Notes under the pieces: model-generated | The model's database searches: none | What the model saw: the letters and a program-made list of their open reading frames with translations, nothing else | What the model was told of the DNA's origin: nothing | Translations under genes and position numbers: made by a program | Source: Paramacrobiotus metropolitanus | Lineage: Eukaryota > Tardigrada > Eutardigrada > Parachela > Macrobiotidae | Length of the DNA: 30,531 nt | Assembly (NCBI RefSeq): GCF_019649055.1 | Contig: NW_026570609.1 | Location: forward strand, 1 to 30,531 | Reading direction: 5' to 3' | Part shown: positions 27,980 to 30,531 of the stretch, piece after piece | How the letters are laid out: every line of letters begins with the position of its first letter | How positions within the stretch are numbered: position 1 is the first letter of the stretch

Positions 27980-28196
27980 CCGTTGAATAAATAGAATCTT
28001 TTTTTACATTATTTTTTTATTTATGTTATTTTTTATCCGATTGTTTTTATTATTTACGTGAATCAGAGTGGCTATTTTTCTCGGCTGATTTCGGTGAATA
28101 AATAGAATCTGTTTCTATATTATTTATTTTTTTCTTATTGATGTTATTTTTTTATCCGGTTGTTTTTATTCTTTACGTGAATCAGAGTTGTCATTT
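27980..28196 (+). repeat. Degenerate tandem duplication, period about 111 bp
   Basis: Copies begin at about 27982 and 28093. Both run from GTGAATAAATAGAATC-like sequence through ATCCG(A/G)TTGTTTTTATT to TTTACGTGAATCAGAGT. The differences are mostly in T-runs. Confidence 0.7.
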
Positions 28197-28277
28197 TGAC
28201 GGTTAAACGTACGGAAATTTGTTGGGTTGTTTCAGGAATTTTTTTCTTTGCATTTACAATATTTTAATCTGTATCAG

Positions 28278-28290
28278 GTTTCCGAGCAAG
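28278..28290 (+). CDS. Possible 13-base micro-exon of the host gene
   Basis: GTTTCCGAGCAAG lies between a T-rich tract ending TATCAG and GTAGGC. Exon D ends on a codon boundary while exon F needs one preceding base, so some exon of length 3n+1 must lie between them if both are correct. This 13-mer fits. It is too short to prove from sequence alone. Confidence 0.25.
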
Positions 28291-29375
28291 GTAGGCATGT
28301 GGGGTATGATCGTAGTGTACTGGCGCCTGGCAAACGATTCACACGTTCCTCTTGATAAGCAGCACAGTAATAAAACATCGGTACTGATTGACGCAATATT
28401 TTTTTGATGACGTTATTTGTTACACCACTTTTGTAACGGAAGTGCTTATTTATTTATTTTTATGGTATTCTTGTTTGTTATTTATATATTTTTTGATACT
28501 GTACATACAGTATCTAAATCGATATGTGAATCGATAGACATTTTATTCCGCGCAGGCGAAGAAACGCACGGAAATGTGAGAAGAAAACGGACCTTATATA
28601 AACACAAGATGGCGTCGGTTACGTCAAAAACTGGAGTTGGGAGCTGGACTTTCTAGTTACAATTCCCGGTTGTACTTTGTACTTGCAGCTCCCAACTGCA
28701 GCATATGATTCAGCACAACTGCAGCATAATTACTGCATATGTATACTGTATAGAAGTACACTACCTAATTTACTCACTTACTGATATTCACACACACACA
28801 CAAGTTGTTTACATTCTTTTACCGCATGGAGCGGCACTAGCACATTAGCGCAGCTGGCTCGTCAGCGATGGTGATACATACTATGCGCGTCTCTTATTAT
28901 TTAAAACACTTGTAGTAATGATGTGTATTTATAATATACATAATTATTTGTCAACTTACCGTGTAGTTTAATTGCTTGTCTGGATTGTGCACGGCTTGGA
29001 TATAATTGTGAAACTCGACATGCGCCAAATGTACTGTATAGATACTACTGTACACTGCACATTTACACTGGTTCACTTTCGCTGCTTGATTCAACAAGTT
29101 GTTTACATTCTTTTACACTATGGAGGAGCACTTCAACGCATCTGGCTCGTTAAAGCCTTTCAACGTACAGTAAGTGAAATATAATTGCTTTTCAGCGGAT
29201 ACTACTAGCTGCTCTATTCTCAATTTATTTATACATATATAATCATGAAAACTAACAGGTACGATGACATATTATTTTCTTTATTACTGTACACTATGAC
29301 CGTACTGTGTAATCAATTTTGACAGTTATTTGCAGTCTGATGGTCTACTGCGTGCATGCTTATGCGTGCGTGCAG

Positions 29376-29493
29376 ATCAACTGGAAAAAGTCCGCCAGGG
29401 TCGCTGCAAATTTCTTTCCACTGGAGCCAAAGCCACATTTCTGTTAACGATTGCTCCGCTAATTGCAGAATTTATGAATTTCTTGTACCCGAA
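29376..29493 (+). CDS. Host gene exon F
   Basis: The acceptor GTGCAG ends at 29375 and the donor GTAAGT starts at 29494. The frame that joins exon G reads QLEKVRQGRCKFLSTGAKAT and then a hydrophobic stretch, ending two bases into a codon that exon G completes (AA plus T). The other two frames are also partly open, so the frame choice rests on phase with exon G. Confidence 0.4.
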
Positions 29494-29562
29494 GTAAGTG
29501 AAGCAAATGTTTTCAGTTCATATTGTGTTGTAACACATGGTATATTTTTTATGTGTACATAG

Positions 29563-29645
29563 TTTCGGGGGTGCTACAAGCAACGAGGACTCGAGTGGAA
29601 AAAGTTGGCCTGAACCTCTCAAAGAATTTTTCCACCTTGTCAACG
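29563..29645 (+). CDS. Host gene exon G
   Basis: The acceptor ACATAG ends at 29562 and the donor GTATGG starts at 29646. It reads FGGATSNEDSSGKSWPEPLK, then EFFHLVN. The Trp-x-Glu-x-Leu-Lys pattern is reminiscent of the start of the FAS pseudo-ketoreductase region. It ends one base into a codon, which exon H completes. Confidence 0.45.
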
Positions 29646-29780
29646 GTATGGCGTAATTTGTTGATTTCGCAGTTTTTACATTACAGAAATTATTATTATA
29701 TGCTTGTATGTTAGCTCAATGCTTTTATAACAAAAAATACATTTCGTAATGAACCCTAATTATCATAATTAATGATTAAT

Positions 29781-29864
29781 GTACTGTACAGTATTGCACC
29801 GTATATACTGTACAGTATTGCACTGTATATACTGTACAGTGCAATACTGTACAGTATTGCACTG
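29781..29864. repeat. Direct and inverted repeats of TACTGTACAGTATTGCACTG
   Basis: A unit of 24-25 bases occurs about three times, the last partly inverted. TATTGCACTGTA and TACAGTGCAATA form a stem around TATAC-type sequence, and GCAATACTGTACAGTATTGC is a perfect 20-base palindrome. It lies in a presumed intron. Confidence 0.75.
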
Positions 29865-30083
29865 TTTATGTAGTATGTACCATGTACTTTTAAGGATAAA
29901 CGTTCTTTACATTTCTTACTAACTTAAGCACTACTGCTTTTAATGCCAGGTAATAGAAATATGCAGCGATAGGTTTTTGTAATTTTATTTATTGCTGCAT
30001 TTAGTTTCCAATAACAAGCGCAATCGTTTTCAGCAGTTTGAAGAGTGATAGCATCTTTGCACCTAATAAATTAATTTTTCCAG

Positions 30084-30148
30084 AATGGAAAATCATCATC
30101 GCCGCATACAACCTTGAAGCCGGACTCGCATGGCCGGAAATATTTCAG
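30084..30148 (+). CDS. Host gene exon H
   Basis: The acceptor TTTCCAG ends at 30083 and the donor CAG/GTTCAA starts at 30149. In phase with exon G it reads EWKIIIAAYNLEAGLAWPEIF. The order Trp, hydrophobic strand, Ala, Asn, Gly-Leu parallels the FAS pseudo-ketoreductase strand after the Trp-x-Glu-x-Leu-Lys segment. It ends on a codon boundary. Confidence 0.45.
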
Positions 30149-30389
30149 GTTCAAACATGGCATCAGCTTTGCTCTTATTGAGTTGTACAGTTCTCTAAAC
30201 TAAGAAATTTCAAATTTAAAAGTGGCGACAATGTTAGCGATTCGTGATTCTTTAACGAGGCTTCTTTTGATAGCCATATTTTGCAGTTTCGGTAATAGTG
30301 ATCCAATAACGCGAGAGCATCACTGATAGACTTTGCACCATTAACTGTGATCTTGCTGTTGCGGTACACTTGGCAGTGCGATTTGTAAG

Positions 30390-30468
30390 GACGAATGGAA
30401 CGGAGAAGAAGCCCGGAAAATTTATGTGGTGCATAATGTGAAAGCGGAGCGCGTTCCGGATAAGCTGG
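30390..30468 (+). CDS. Host gene exon I
   Basis: The acceptor GTAAG ends at 30389 (TGGCAG at 30376 is an alternative, but gives an immediate in-frame TAA in the same phase). The donor GTAAGT starts at 30469. It reads DEWNGEEARKIYVVHNVKAE, then RVPDKL. An Arg followed by a hydrophobic strand and Asn again fits the pseudo-ketoreductase comparison. The gene continues beyond the window. Confidence 0.45.
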
Positions 30469-30531
30469 GTAAGTCACACCAGCAGCCAAGGTCAGCAGTT
30501 GCAACAACGTTAGTTATTTTCGCCATTCAGC

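Larger units (their letters stand above)
27756..29375. other. AT-rich intron sequence with local repeats
   Basis: This is probably intronic. It holds a degenerate tandem duplication (27980-28196) and a dispersed direct repeat (28805/29097). It also holds a possible 13-base exon at 28278-28290. Nothing else is supported. Confidence 0.45.

Overview
The window looks like invertebrate animal nuclear DNA: AT-rich non-coding sequence, short exons bounded by GT/AG sites, and an LTR retrotransposon with an envelope-type gene. I cannot name the species. Three regions differ sharply in composition and content.

Region 1 (1 to about 8,600) is GC-rich. Its first 3.4 kb carries open reading frames without recognisable homology: a tandem winged-helix-like protein, a Cys-rich/coiled-coil protein, and a 480-codon frame. 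The next 5 kb is non-coding and packed with small RNA-like hairpins. About 28 of them, from 854 to 8,307, share the pentaloop CAATA (rarely CAAAA, CAACA or CAATTA) while their stems have entirely different but self-complementary sequences. A second hairpin type with a 7-base ACGAAWR-like loop and a GGCAGAAGGA motif recurs in the same order around 4.67-6.1 kb. This variable-stem, constant-loop array is the strongest candidate here for an undescribed system. The stops at 1581 and 1935 lie at hairpins, and the downstream frame stays open in the same register, so readthrough is one possibility.

Region 2 (about 8,600-15,700) is AT-rich with little I can support: a minus-strand exon resembling a sushi/CCP domain (15,134-15,284, apparently frameshifted), two unrecognised short coding-like stretches at 13.5-14.2 kb, and small repeats.

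Region 3 (15,738-30,468) holds plus-strand exons of one host gene. Exon phases join across a roughly 10 kb intron, and the later exons weakly resemble the pseudo-methyltransferase to pseudo-ketoreductase part of animal fatty acid synthase. That intron contains a Ty3/gypsy-type element at 17,250-26,208 in the same orientation, with about 98% identical LTRs of 462 and 466 bp and a CCGTT target duplication. The order is gag, protease, reverse transcriptase, RNase H, integrase with GPY/F module, then an envelope glycoprotein whose signal peptide is in frame with pol. The copy is defective: a stop falls between the gag core and the zinc knuckle, there are frame changes before the protease, within RT and within env, and the RT YxDD box is absent.
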